Assembly: GCF_000260135.1 (NCBI RefSeq)
Contig: NZ_JH651384.1
Span: forward strand, 2,483,693 to 2,547,692
Length of the DNA: 64,000 nt
Direction: 5' to 3'
Source of the DNA: Thiothrix nivea DSM 5205
GTDB lineage: Bacteria; Pseudomonadota; Gammaproteobacteria; Thiotrichales; Thiotrichaceae
Under the pieces are notes generated by a model. The model worked only from the letters and a program-made list of their open reading frames with translations, was not told the DNA's origin and ran no database searches. The number at the start of each line of letters is the position of its first letter. Positions within the stretch are counted from its first letter, which is position 1. The position numbers and the translations under genes are program-made. Of this stretch, positions 54,876 to 63,966 are shown piece after piece.

Positions 54876-56831
54876 TCAGCGGGACAATTTGTCCGTTGAT
54901 GAGGCCGCTGGGACGCTCACCGTATAAAGCTTGCCTAGATCCACATTGCCGGAAAAATCCGCCGCCCCCATCATGACCGCATAGTTCCCTTGCGGCAGGT
55001 CATAACTGGAGAAGGTTTCATTGCCCGCCACCACAAAACTGCTTCCATAAGGCTCAAGGGTTTCACTGGCATCCAGGATGTTGACCACCTGGAACAGGGG
55101 CTGGATAACCGCACCCGCCTCAAGCGGTTCGGCACGCGGGGCTGATTCCCCCTCGGTATCCAGGAACAGGCCCTCAAACTTTGGTTCAGGCACGGCGCTC
55201 AAGCGGCTCAGGCTGACTTTCATGGTCGCCTTTTCGCCGTTGTAGGTAATGGGAATATCGTAATATTCGGTCTGGCTGACCGGCTCAATATCCTCCAGAT
55301 AAGGCGCGACCGGATGCCCACCCAAGGCAACTGCGGTAGGCTCCAGCCCATAGGTGATGTTGTTGGCGTCACCCGTATTGTCGGGGCTATCCTGCATCCA
55401 TACCCGCATCCGGTTATCCGCCAGCAATTCGCCAGTGATGACAAACACCCAGGCAAGGTCGCCATCGCTGACGGTGGCGGTAATGGTGTCGCCGTTGCGG
55501 GTTTCATTCTGGAACACTGGCGGGAGCGTATCCGTATAAGCGTCCTGTACGTAGCCTTGTAACAGCTTCAACCAACTGGCAGGGGCATTGGAGAGGGTGT
55601 AGTAAAACAGCCTGTCCTTGAGCGCTGTCTGTTTGCTGGCGTCGCTGCTGTTAATCTGCTTGTGCGGCATGTAGACCGTCAGGCCATTGGCGTTGCTTTG
55701 GTCGGGGGACGCAATCTTGTGGACTACGGCCTGCCCAAGCTGGCTGATAACATTGGCGGATTCCGTGGGGTAAGCGCCAGTAAGGTTCTGCATCAGGTGT
55801 TTCAGGTCAACCATGTCGGTATAGTTGTCCTGCGCGGCGTCCTTGCCATAGCTGGCGGACAGGTTCCTAGCCTTGGCCAGCGGCAGGCGGGTAGTCGTGG
55901 CGTCATTGGCCATGTTGGCCTGTGCCTTGCTGGCAAATGCGCCAAACGCATCCTGCAAGGCGGCCACCTTGCCAAGGTCGGTGACAGACAGGGTGATGCC
56001 GCTTTGGCCTTGCGTGCTGGCCAGGTAACTGTCAGCAATGGATTTGCCCACAGCGTCCCCCGTAATAGCGGGGTTTTGCTGGATGGATTTCAACCACTCG
56101 GAATAGTCCCAGCCCGTACCAGGTTCAATTTCCTCCGAAGCCACCAGGTATTTCGCATGGGATTTGGCCATGTTGGCGACTTCCAGGGTTGCCATCAGGC
56201 AAGCGTCAAAACCCAGCACTTCCAGTTGTTTGCCGGTGGCCGCAAGGCTGTTTTTCAGCGCCTGGTCAATTTCCGTCAGGGAAAGCCCGTCAGAATGCAC
56301 CTCATCATTGCCAAATACGATGCCGTCACGGGTGGTTGCACCAGCGCCGTGATCCCACATCACCAGGGTGTACTTGTCCGCCGGGTAGGTTTGTATCCCC
56401 CAGGTGACGAAATCTTGCAGCGTCGATGTCAGGCCCATATTGAGGCTGCCCAAGTCGGCCAGGGTGTGCGGGCCATCCTGTTGCACCAGATGGCGTTGGA
56501 CGGTGCGCCAGCCATCAGCGTCGGCCCCGCCGGTTTCCACCACAATTTTCAGGTTATCGGAAGAGCCTACCTGCGCCATTTCGGCAAGGTCTTTGGTGGC
56601 GTTTTCCCCATTGCTTTCCAGGTCAGAGCCGACCACGTATACCAGCACGGTATGCTTGGCTGCGGCGCTGGAACCTGTGTTGCTGCCGCCATTGTTGGTG
56701 GTTGGCGTCGTGGTGGGGTTGCCAGTTGTGGCGTCACTGCCTCCGCCGCCACAACCTGCCATGATCACCGCCAGACACAACGCCGTTAACCGCATCCCCA
56801 TGTTTTGGAAAATGCCTGCATGTCGTTTCAT
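54876..56831 (-). CDS. Clostripain-family (C11) peptidase, lipoprotein
   Basis: The 651 residues have a lipobox (IMAGCGGGG, C27), a Thr/Gly/Asn-rich linker, and a C11 caspase-fold domain with LVYVVGSDLESNGENA, the catalytic histidine in LVMWDHGAGAT (H161) and the catalytic cysteine in LEVLGFDACLMATLEVAN (C211). The C-terminal half is beta-rich with no recognised domain. Known clostripains cut after arginine and often self-process. It should be anchored in the periplasm or outer membrane. It precedes four other exported-protein genes on the same strand. Confidence 0.92.
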   Translation of the reverse strand: MKRHAGIFQNMGMRLTALCLAVIMAGCGGGGSDATTGNPTTTPTTNNGGSNTGSSAAAKHTVLVYVVGSDLESNGENATKDLAEMAQVGSSDNLKIVVETGGADADGWRTVQRHLVQQDGPHTLADLGSLNMGLTSTLQDFVTWGIQTYPADKYTLVMWDHGAGATTRDGIVFGNDEVHSDGLSLTEIDQALKNSLAATGKQLEVLGFDACLMATLEVANMAKSHAKYLVASEEIEPGTGWDYSEWLKSIQQNPAITGDAVGKSIADSYLASTQGQSGITLSVTDLGKVAALQDAFGAFASKAQANMANDATTTRLPLAKARNLSASYGKDAAQDNYTDMVDLKHLMQNLTGAYPTESANVISQLGQAVVHKIASPDQSNANGLTVYMPHKQINSSDASKQTALKDRLFYYTLSNAPASWLKLLQGYVQDAYTDTLPPVFQNETRNGDTITATVSDGDLAWVFVITGELLADNRMRVWMQDSPDNTGDANNITYGLEPTAVALGGHPVAPYLEDIEPVSQTEYYDIPITYNGEKATMKVSLSRLSAVPEPKFEGLFLDTEGESAPRAEPLEAGAVIQPLFQVVNILDASETLEPYGSSFVVAGNETFSSYDLPQGNYAVMMGAADFSGNVDLGKLYTVSVPAASSTDKLSR

Positions 56832-56867
56832 TATGTGTACCCTCGTAATATTGAATTGGCCCTGCTT

Positions 56868-57185
56868 TTAATTAAGGTCTTCCCTGTTCAAGGTTATGGT
56901 GAATGTTTCTATCCTTTTTATGTCATTTTGTTCTTCACCACCCAAATAACCCACTTTGCAGGCCATCATGCCTTCAATCAGTGAATTGGCATCGCCATCA
57001 ATATCGCCTTTTTGTTTGCAGGACATGATTTGGTGGTTCTCATTCATGCCGGCACTAAAGGTTTTGACAATATCTTCACACATGATTTTGCAGCTTTCTT
57101 CCAGTTTGGCATCATCATTAGCCAAAGCAGAAAATGAAAATGCCGCCAATACAAAAAAACCAACAGGCAACAGAATGGCTTTCAT
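56868..57185 (-). CDS. Small exported cysteine-containing protein
   Basis: The 105 residues carry a signal peptide (MKAILLPVGFFVLAAFSFSA) and a mature part of about 80 residues with four cysteines (ESCKIMCED, IMSCKQKG, MMACKVGY) that may form two disulfides. No family is recognised. It starts the minus-strand exported cluster, 36 bp ahead of the C11 peptidase, and its upstream region is shared with the divergent lipoprotein gene. Confidence 0.72.
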   Translation of the reverse strand: MKAILLPVGFFVLAAFSFSALANDDAKLEESCKIMCEDIVKTFSAGMNENHQIMSCKQKGDIDGDANSLIEGMMACKVGYLGGEEQNDIKRIETFTITLNREDLN

Positions 57186-57281
57186 GAAAAGTCTCCCTTC
57201 ACAAAAATATAATAAAAACAGGTTTTAACGAAAGAGCCAAAAAATATCCAACGCAACCATTATTCAGCTGAATATTTCGCA

Positions 57282-57347
57282 TGTAAATATAACGATGGAT
57301 ATAACGGCATCTGTCTCCCCGGCATTATAACTATCGTTATATGTACA
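57282..57347. promoter_or_regulatory. Inverted repeat in divergent promoter of the exported clusters
   Basis: TGTAAATATAACGAT (57282-57296) and its near-complement ATCGTTATATGTACA (57333-57347) match at 14 of 15 positions, with a 36-bp spacer. A second ATATAACG copy follows the left arm 11 bp later (57298-57305), the spacing typical of OmpR/PhoB-type tandem sites. It lies between the divergent genes starting at 57185 and 57399. Confidence 0.4.
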
Positions 57348-57398
57348 AAATGGAAGTGCTGAAATATGCTGGGCCCATTCCATTTGCGAGGGAAACTC

Positions 57399-57767
57399 AT
57401 GCGAATAAGCATATTAATGAACGCGCTGGCAGGCAGCGTATTGATGGTTTTGGCGGGCTGTGGCCCTGAATATACGTATACCCCACCTGCGACTGCCGCA
57501 GGGCAGGCATGTGTTGCCCAGTGCCAGGCCACCCAAACCGATTGCGCCGACACCAAGCGGGAGCAAACTGCTTATAAACAGTCTGCTTGTGAAGAAAAGG
57601 CGGAGCGGGAGCATTATTACTGCCTGCAATTCGCCAAAACCGATGCTGACCGCAGTAAATGCCAGAAAAGTGCTTGTTATGAATACGCTGACACCAGCCA
57701 ATGTGAAACCGATTTCCGTGCTTGTTACCAGCAATGTGGCGGCAAGGTCGGCATCCTGAAACAATGA
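57399..57767 (+). CDS. Cysteine-rich lipoprotein
   Basis: The 122 residues start at ATG 57399 (GAGGGA upstream) with a lipoprotein signal (ALAGSVLMVLAGC, C21). The mature part has ten further cysteines in a regular helical pattern (CVAQCQATQTDC, ACEEKAEREHYYC, CQKSACYEYADTSQC, CYQQCGG), which suggests a disulfide-braced helical bundle. No family is recognised. It is followed 29 bp later by another exported-protein gene. Confidence 0.78.
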   Translation: MRISILMNALAGSVLMVLAGCGPEYTYTPPATAAGQACVAQCQATQTDCADTKREQTAYKQSACEEKAEREHYYCLQFAKTDADRSKCQKSACYEYADTSQCETDFRACYQQCGGKVGILKQ

Positions 57768-57796
57768 AACAAACCTGCAACAGGGTTGGAGGTAAT

Positions 57797-58267
57797 ATGA
57801 AGGCAAAATGGCTTTTGCTGGCGTCAGTCACGGCGCTTTCCCCTATCAGTCAGGCGGATGAATACGTTTGCCCCCCGTCCATCGACATCACGGCGAAAAT
57901 GTCGCCCACCCCGGCTGGGTGGGCTGGCCTATATGACAACGCCGGTAACATCACCTATGTGGGTGGCACTGAAACCCAAGACAAGCTGATGTTCTCGGGT
58001 GTCACCCTGTACGCAGGCGAACCCAAAAACCGGGGTTCCCTGGTGCCGGACAACGAAAGCCAGTTGCAGGCGAACGGCGCGGAACAAACCAGCATATGGT
58101 CTTTCGGTGACGTGCAAGAACAACAGGAATATCCGCCCTATCTGGTTTGCATCTACACAGGCTCCAGATTTGGCGTATTCCAGAAAATCGCCGCCCCGGT
58201 CAAGTCGTGCAGTTGGCATGAGAAAGCCGGGGAAACCAATCGTGCCCTCACCTGTGATCCCCTATAA
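57797..58267 (+). CDS. STY0301-like exported protein
   Basis: The 156 residues start at ATG 57797 (TTGGAGGTAAT upstream), with signal peptide MKAKWLLLASVTALSPISQA. The mature part shows the pattern of STY0301 family proteins: YVCPPSI, SPTPAGW, LMFSGVTLYAGEPKNRGSL, and YLVCIYTGSRFGVFQKI followed by a final cysteine region. Function of that family is unknown. With the cysteine-rich lipoprotein it forms the rightward half of the exported cluster. Confidence 0.72.
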   Translation: MKAKWLLLASVTALSPISQADEYVCPPSIDITAKMSPTPAGWAGLYDNAGNITYVGGTETQDKLMFSGVTLYAGEPKNRGSLVPDNESQLQANGAEQTSIWSFGDVQEQQEYPPYLVCIYTGSRFGVFQKIAAPVKSCSWHEKAGETNRALTCDPL

Positions 58268-58431
58268 AATCGCTTATAACATGCATTACCGGTGTGCCGG
58301 TGGCGTCCGGCAGGGAAAAATCTGCCTGGAATCCGGTAAAACCCTATCAAAAGGCATATACAGGCTCCTCCGACGTTTCGCTAGAATGTTGTCGGATTGC
58401 GCATTCACAATTCGTATGAGGAGAGTTTCTA

Positions 58432-59349
58432 ATGTCCAAAAAGCACCCAGTTATTGCCGTCACCGGTTCCTCCGGCGCGGGTACCACCTTCGTTAAACGC
58501 GCGTTTGAACACATCTTTTACCGCGAACAAATTACTGCTGCCGTGATCGAAGGCGACAGTTTCCACAGTGTCACCCGCCCTGAATTCAAGCAGCGTTCTG
58601 CGGTTGAGCCGAACTTCAGCCACTTCGGCCCTGAAGCCAACGATTTCCACTCACTGGAAGCCCTGTTCAAAAGCTATGGCGAAACAGGTAGCGGTAAAAA
58701 GCGTTACTACCTGCACAATGACGAGGAAGCGAAGTTCCACCAGAAGCGCTTGGCGGAAGCTGGCGTGACCTGCACCGCAGGTTCCGGTGAATTCACGCCG
58801 TGGGAAGACACCCCGGCGGGCACTGACATCCTGTTCTACGAAGGTCTGCACGGTCTGGTGAAAGACATTTCTGCCGACAAGAAATACGGTGGTTATGATG
58901 CAGCGCAATATGTCGACCTGGGTGTGGGCGTAGTGCCAAGCATCAACCTGGAGTGGATCCAGAAAATCTCCCGTGACCATGCCGAGCGCGGCTATTCACC
59001 GGAAGCGACCGTGGACACCATCATGCGCCGGATGCCGGACTACATTAACCACATCACGCCGCAATTTTCGCGCACCCACATCAACTTCCAGCGCGTGCCG
59101 ACCGTAGATACCTCCAACCCGTTCATTGCGCGCGACATCCCGACGCCGGATGAAAGTTTCGTCATTATCCGTTTCGCTGACCCGAAGCGTTTTAATGTTG
59201 ACTTCCCGTACCTGCTGTCGATGATCCATGACTCCTTCATGTCGCGCCGCAACAGTATCGTGGTGCCAGGTGGCAAGATGGTGCTGGCGATGGAACTGAT
59301 CCTTAACCCGATCATTCACGACATGATCGAGAGCCGTAACAAGGCGTAA
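58432..59349 (+). CDS. prkB: Phosphoribulokinase
   Basis: This enzyme makes ribulose-1,5-bisphosphate for the Calvin cycle. The 305 residues match the proteobacterial type: P-loop VTGSSGAGTTFVKRAF, IEGDSFHSVTRPEFK, FYEGLHGLVKD, then VPSINLEWIQKISRD and YSPEATVDTIMRRMPDYI. GAGGAGAG precedes ATG. Its presence supports an autotrophic host and explains where the carbon for the glycogen operon comes from. A C-rich palindromic repeat follows the stop. Confidence 0.95.
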   Translation: MSKKHPVIAVTGSSGAGTTFVKRAFEHIFYREQITAAVIEGDSFHSVTRPEFKQRSAVEPNFSHFGPEANDFHSLEALFKSYGETGSGKKRYYLHNDEEAKFHQKRLAEAGVTCTAGSGEFTPWEDTPAGTDILFYEGLHGLVKDISADKKYGGYDAAQYVDLGVGVVPSINLEWIQKISRDHAERGYSPEATVDTIMRRMPDYINHITPQFSRTHINFQRVPTVDTSNPFIARDIPTPDESFVIIRFADPKRFNVDFPYLLSMIHDSFMSRRNSIVVPGGKMVLAMELILNPIIHDMIESRNKA

Positions 59350-59365
59350 GTACCCCTTACCCTAA

Positions 59366-59390
59366 CCCCTCTCCCTCAAGGGGAGAGGGG
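59366..59390. repeat. C-rich/G-rich palindromic repeat between convergent genes
   Basis: CCCCTCTCCCT and AGGGGAGAGGGG form an 11-bp stem with a very small loop, between the convergent prkB and HIT genes. It resembles the hairpins inside fmt, so it may belong to the same dispersed family and could also act as a bidirectional terminator. Confidence 0.6.
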
Positions 59391-59807
59391 CTATCCCTCC
59401 AGCTTTTTCTTCAGTTCCCGGCAGCGTGACGCCGCCTGTTCGGGGGTGTAAAGTGCCGGTGCAAACTTTCCCCACACTGGCGCAGGCCAAGCGGCATCCG
59501 TGCGGAAGCGGGCGACGTAGTGCAGGTGCAGTTGTGGAACCATATTCCCCAATGCCGCCAGATTGAGCTTGTCCGGCTGGAATAGCGCCATCAGGGCGCG
59601 ACTAACCTGATCCGATTCTTCCCATAATTGCTGGCGGTCAGCAGCATCCAGCTCATGGATTTCACGAATATCCGCCCGCCGGGGAACCAGGATCAGCCAC
59701 GGGTAACGGCTTTCATTCATCAGCAATACCCGGCACAGCGGCAAATCCGTCACGAAATGCGTGTCTTGCGCCAGTTGTGGGTGCAATTCAAAACCGGTTG
59801 CGCTCAT
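59391..59807 (-). CDS. HIT family protein
   Basis: The 138 residues have the histidine-triad fold: PWLILVPRRADIREIHELDA, then GNMVPQLHLHYVARFRTD, where PQLHLHYVAR carries the histidines (H94, H96) and Q92 replaces the first triad position. HIT proteins hydrolyse or transfer nucleotide-linked groups. It is coupled to the upstream reductase by an ATGA overlap. Confidence 0.9.
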   Translation of the reverse strand: MSATGFELHPQLAQDTHFVTDLPLCRVLLMNESRYPWLILVPRRADIREIHELDAADRQQLWEESDQVSRALMALFQPDKLNLAALGNMVPQLHLHYVARFRTDAAWPAPVWGKFAPALYTPEQAASRCRELKKKLEG

Positions 59808-60844
59808 GCCTTGTTTTCCTGCATCGCTTTGAGAGTATCAGGGCTGTATTCAAACGAATCGTAGAACAATTGCGCTTCCGGCAAGCCTTGCGCGAGGAAA
59901 GCGGCTTTGGCTGCCTGCACCATCGGCGGTGGGCCGCTGAGGTAGACATCATGGCCAACAAGGTCGGGGAAATCGGCAGCCACCGCTTCATGCACCCAGC
60001 CAGTACGCCCCTGCCAGTTGTCTTCCGCCTTGGGTTCCGACAGCACCGGCACGTAGGTCAGTTGCGGGTGGCGGGCAGCCCAACTGCGCACTACCGCATC
60101 CATGTACAAATCGGCCTTGGCACGCACGCCCCAGTAGAGGTGGACGGGCTTGTCCATACCCTGCGCCATCATTTGTTCCAGTATCCCTTTCAGTGGCGCA
60201 AACCCGGTTCCGCCGCCCATCAGGATCAGGGGTCGCTCGGATTCACGCAGGTAGAAACTGCCCAATGGCCCTTCAATCCGCAGCAACGCCTTTTCCTTCA
60301 TCTCGCTGAACACAAAACCGGTGAACTGGCCACCCGGTACGTGGCGGATGTGCAGTTCCAGGAACTGGTCATCTATTGGCGCATTCGCCAGCGAGAAACC
60401 GCGCCGTTTGCCGTTTTTGAGCAGGATGTCGATGTATTGCCCGGCGAAAAAACGCAGTCGCTCGGAAGCGGGCAGTTTCAGGGTCAGTTCCATCACGTCA
60501 TCGGCTAGCTTGCGCATCTTTTCGACCCGCACTGGCAACGCCTTGATTTCAATATCCGGCTCCAGCCCGACTTGTGGGGAATCAATTTCCAGGTCGCTCT
60601 GCGCGTAAGCCAGACACAGCAGCGCCTTGCCCCGTTCCAGCTCAACCGGTGACAGCCCCAGCGGTTGGCCATCCAGGTAATGTACCTGCCCTTTGAGCAC
60701 GGTGGCTGCGCAGGAGCCGCATACCCCGCCCCGGCAACCGTAAGGCAGCGCCACGCCCTGCCGCAAACCGGCTTCCAGCACCGGCTCGTTTTCCTCTGCC
60801 CAGAATGTGTGTCCGGCAGGCTGCACTGTCACTTTGAAAGTCAT
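59804..60844 (-). CDS. 2Fe-2S ferredoxin/FAD/NAD(P)H reductase
   Basis: The 346-residue protein has an N-terminal plant-type [2Fe-2S] domain (LPYGCRGGVCGSCAATVL plus a later LLCLAY), an FAD domain (RRGFSLANAP) and an NAD(P) domain (LMGGGTGFAPLKGILEQM, VYLSGPPPMVQAAK). This layout matches electron-transfer subunits such as CDP-6-deoxy-hexulose reductase or oxygenase reductases. Its partner is unknown. It is upstream of the HIT gene with an ATGA overlap and divergent from purT. Confidence 0.9.
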   Translation of the reverse strand: MTFKVTVQPAGHTFWAEENEPVLEAGLRQGVALPYGCRGGVCGSCAATVLKGQVHYLDGQPLGLSPVELERGKALLCLAYAQSDLEIDSPQVGLEPDIEIKALPVRVEKMRKLADDVMELTLKLPASERLRFFAGQYIDILLKNGKRRGFSLANAPIDDQFLELHIRHVPGGQFTGFVFSEMKEKALLRIEGPLGSFYLRESERPLILMGGGTGFAPLKGILEQMMAQGMDKPVHLYWGVRAKADLYMDAVVRSWAARHPQLTYVPVLSEPKAEDNWQGRTGWVHEAVAADFPDLVGHDVYLSGPPPMVQAAKAAFLAQGLPEAQLFYDSFEYSPDTLKAMQENKA

Positions 60845-60947
60845 GTTGTTTCCCGTTGAATATCGAATGGCCGGATTTTAACGCGCGTGCCAGGCTTGTG
60901 CTATTCTCCAGACTTTTCCCCACCTGTAGCCACGGAGAAGAACACCC

Positions 60948-62144
60948 ATGCGCATTGGAACCCCGCTTTCCCCCTCAGCCACCCGCGTGATGCTGCTCGG
61001 CAGCGGTGAACTCGGCAAGGAAGTGATCATTGCCCTGCAACGCTTGGGGGTGGAAGTAATTGCGGTCGACCGTTACGAAAATGCGCCGGGGCATCAGGTG
61101 GCGCACCGTTTTCATGCCATCAACATGGCCGACCCGCAAGTCTTGCGTGCGTTGGTGGAACAGGAAAAACCGCACCTGATCGTGCCCGAAATCGAAGCCA
61201 TCGCCACCGATGAACTAGGCCGCATTGAAGCTGATGGGCTGGCCGAGGTCATTCCCACCGCCCGCGCTACCCAACTGACCATGAACCGCGAAGGCATCCG
61301 CCGTCTGGCCGCCGAGGAACTGGGCTTGCCGACTTCCCGCTACCATTTTGCCTCCAGTCTGGAGGAAATGCAGGCCGCTGCCGATGATGTAGGCTACCCC
61401 TGTTTCGTCAAGCCGGTCATGTCCTCCTCCGGCAAGGGCCAGTCCAAGGTCGACAGCGCTGATGACGTGCAGGCCGCATGGGAATACGCCCTTTCCGCCG
61501 GGCGCGTCAACCACGGGCGCGTGATCGTGGAAGAATGTATCCATTTCGACTACGAAATCACCCTGCTAACCGTGCGCTCACACGGTGCGGATGGCAATAT
61601 CGAAACGCATTTCTGCGCCCCCATCGGCCACCGCCAGGTCAAAGGCGATTACGTCGAAAGCTGGCAATCACAAGCGATGAGTGATGCAGCACTGGCGAAA
61701 GCGCAGGACATCGCCGCCAAAGTCACCGCCAACCTCGGCGGGCGCGGCCTGTTCGGGGTGGAACTGTTCGTGCGCGGCGACGAAGTGTATTTCTCCGAAG
61801 TCAGCCCGCGCCCGCACGATACCGGCATGGTCACGATGGCCACTCAGTTCCAGAACGAATTCGAGTTGCACGCCCGCGCCATCCTCGGCTTGCCGGTTGA
61901 TACCGCCATGCACTCTACTGGAGCCAGTGCGGTCATTTACGGCGGCATGGAAGCGGAAGGCATCGCGTTTGACGGCGTGGAAAATGCTCTGCAAGTACCG
62001 GAAACCGACATTCGCCTGTTCGGCAAACCGGTTTCTTTCGAGCGCCGCCGCATGGGCGTGGCGCTAGCGCGTGGTGTGGATACAGCCGAAGCCCGCGCCC
62101 GCGCCGCCAAAGCCGCCAGCCGGGTCAATCCGGTAGCGAGTTAA
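60948..62144 (+). CDS. purT: Formate-dependent phosphoribosylglycinamide formyltransferase
   Basis: PurT formylates GAR with formate and ATP in purine synthesis. The 398-residue ATP-grasp protein has [68 protein letters not shown] and [16 protein letters not shown]. The length is typical. It overlaps the convergent DUF188 gene by 4 bp. Confidence 0.96.
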   Translation: MRIGTPLSPSATRVMLLGSGELGKEVIIALQRLGVEVIAVDRYENAPGHQVAHRFHAINMADPQVLRALVEQEKPHLIVPEIEAIATDELGRIEADGLAEVIPTARATQLTMNREGIRRLAAEELGLPTSRYHFASSLEEMQAAADDVGYPCFVKPVMSSSGKGQSKVDSADDVQAAWEYALSAGRVNHGRVIVEECIHFDYEITLLTVRSHGADGNIETHFCAPIGHRQVKGDYVESWQSQAMSDAALAKAQDIAAKVTANLGGRGLFGVELFVRGDEVYFSEVSPRPHDTGMVTMATQFQNEFELHARAILGLPVDTAMHSTGASAVIYGGMEAEGIAFDGVENALQVPETDIRLFGKPVSFERRRMGVALARGVDTAEARARAAKAASRVNPVAS

Positions 62145-62599
62145 GTTTTACTGCGGCAATAGCGGGCAAGAAAGCGGTCAAGCTGGTTGGCGAACGCCTG
62201 CCGGTCGCTTTGGCTCATGGTTGCCGGCCCACCTGTCATTACCCCACTGCTGCGCAGTTCCTCCATGAAATTGCGCATCCGCAGCCGCTGGCGGATGTTT
62301 TCCGGTGTATAGAAATCGCCACGTGGGTTGAGTGCGTGACCCTTATGTTCGATCACCTCCGCAGCCAGCGGAATATCGGCAGTAATCACCAGGTCGCCCG
62401 CTTCCAGCGATTGCGCGATGTGGTTATCGGCCACGTCGAACCCGGCAGGCACCTGGCAAGTTCTGATATAAGGCGAGGGCGGAACCCGCAGTGGCTGGTT
62501 TGCCACCAGCGTCACCGGCACTTTCACCCGGTCGGCGGCACGGAACAGGATGTCCTTGATCACGTTGGGGCAGGCGTCGGCATCGACCCAGATTTGCAT
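62141..62599 (-). CDS. DUF188 (YaiI/YqxD) family protein
   Basis: The 152-residue product fits UPF0178: [26 protein letters not shown]-type [33 protein letters not shown] and [21 protein letters not shown] nuclease-like (PIN-related) fold is predicted for the family. ATG at 62599 is chosen because the conserved N-terminus begins there. Function is unknown. Confidence 0.93.
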   Translation of the reverse strand: MQIWVDADACPNVIKDILFRAADRVKVPVTLVANQPLRVPPSPYIRTCQVPAGFDVADNHIAQSLEAGDLVITADIPLAAEVIEHKGHALNPRGDFYTPENIRQRLRMRNFMEELRSSGVMTGGPATMSQSDRQAFANQLDRFLARYCRSKT

Positions 62600-62733
62600 G
62601 GTAGTCCCTCCAATAGTGGCCATGGCAAGCTACTTTAACCCTTAAGGTGGTTCCGGCTCCAGCCGGATAGCGCTGCCATCCGCCGCCGTCATCTGCTAAA
62701 GTTCTTCCATAACCAAAAAGATAAGGGAACACC

Positions 62734-63966
62734 ATGAACTTCACCGACGTACTTGCGCTGCTGATCTCGCTGGCGGCGCTGTTCAGCTACCTCAATGCCA
62801 AGCTGATCAAATTGCCTACCACTATTGGTTTGTTGCTGATTTCACTGCTGATGTCGGTGGCAATCATCGCTAGCGGCAAGCTTGGCTTGGGGTTAGAAGA
62901 TTCCGCCCGCCATTTGCTGGCCAGCATCGACTTCAACCAGACCCTGATGCACGGCATGTTGAGCGCGCTGCTGTTTGCGGGGGCGCTGCATGTGCATCTG
63001 GATGAGTTGGCTAAACAGAAATGGGTGGTCGCTATCCTGGCCAGTCTCGGTGTGATTACGTCCACCTTCATGGTTGGGTTTGCGGCTTACTACCTGTTTG
63101 CCCTGCTGGGTTTGCAGATTCCGCTGATCTACTGCCTGTTGTTTGGCGCGCTGATTTCCCCCACTGACCCGATTGCGGTGATTGGCATCCTCAAGACCGT
63201 CGGCGCGCCCAAGGCACTGGAAACCAAGATTGCCGGTGAATCGCTGTTCAATGATGGCGTGGCGGTGGTGGTGTTCCTGGTGCTGCTGGGGTTCGCCGGT
63301 CATGGCCATGGCGAAGGCGATGTGAGCGTTAGCGCCGTGTTGACTCTGTTTGCGCAGGAAGCCATCGGCGGTGCGGTCTTCGGGTTGGTGGTTGGCTACA
63401 TCGTTTACAAGATGCTGGAAAGCATCGATAACTATCAGGTGGAGCTATTGCTGACCCTTGCGTTGGTATTGGGCGGTTATGCGCTGGCGATGAAACTGCA
63501 CATTTCCGGCCCTATCGCCATCGTGGTCGCCGGGCTGCTGATCGGCAATAGTGGGCGTCGTTTCGCCATGTCCGACAAGACCCGTCAGAACCTCGACACT
63601 TTCTGGGAACTGGTGGATGAAGTGCTCAATGCCATCCTGTTCGTGCTGATTGGGCTGGAAATGCTGGTGCTGGCCTATAACCCGGAATACCTGTGGGCGG
63701 GGCTGATCATGGTTCCGGTGACGCTGCTGGCACGTTTCATCTCGGTTGGTGTGCCGATTTCCCTGATGAAAAAACGTCGTGCCTTCACGCCGCGCACGAT
63801 TCGGATTCTTACTTGGGGTGGGTTGCGTGGCGGGATTTCGATTGCGCTGGCTCTGTCCTTGCCTGCCGGGGTTGAACGTGAGGCCATCCTAGTGATTACC
63901 TATATCGTGGTGGTGTTCTCAATCCTGGTGCAAGGGTTGACCGTTGGCAAGCTGGTGGTGCGATAA
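62734..63966 (+). CDS. Na+/H+ antiporter, CPA1 (NhaP-like)
   Basis: The 410 residues have about 11-12 membrane helices. CPA1 features include LLFGALISPTDPIAVIGIL (the ion-binding TDP motif), GESLFNDGVAVVVFLVLLGF (ND motif), ISGPIAIVVAGLLIGNSG and LTWGGLRGGISIALALSLP. It lacks a cytosolic C-terminal domain. It lies alone at the right edge and would handle sodium or pH stress. Confidence 0.93.
   Translation: MNFTDVLALLISLAALFSYLNAKLIKLPTTIGLLLISLLMSVAIIASGKLGLGLEDSARHLLASIDFNQTLMHGMLSALLFAGALHVHLDELAKQKWVVAILASLGVITSTFMVGFAAYYLFALLGLQIPLIYCLLFGALISPTDPIAVIGILKTVGAPKALETKIAGESLFNDGVAVVVFLVLLGFAGHGHGEGDVSVSAVLTLFAQEAIGGAVFGLVVGYIVYKMLESIDNYQVELLLTLALVLGGYALAMKLHISGPIAIVVAGLLIGNSGRRFAMSDKTRQNLDTFWELVDEVLNAILFVLIGLEMLVLAYNPEYLWAGLIMVPVTLLARFISVGVPISLMKKRRAFTPRTIRILTWGGLRGGISIALALSLPAGVEREAILVITYIVVVFSILVQGLTVGKLVVR

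Noticed and set aside
55662-56789. Open frame of 375 codons on the plus strand
   Set aside because: Wholly antisense to the C11 peptidase gene, with no recognisable motif.
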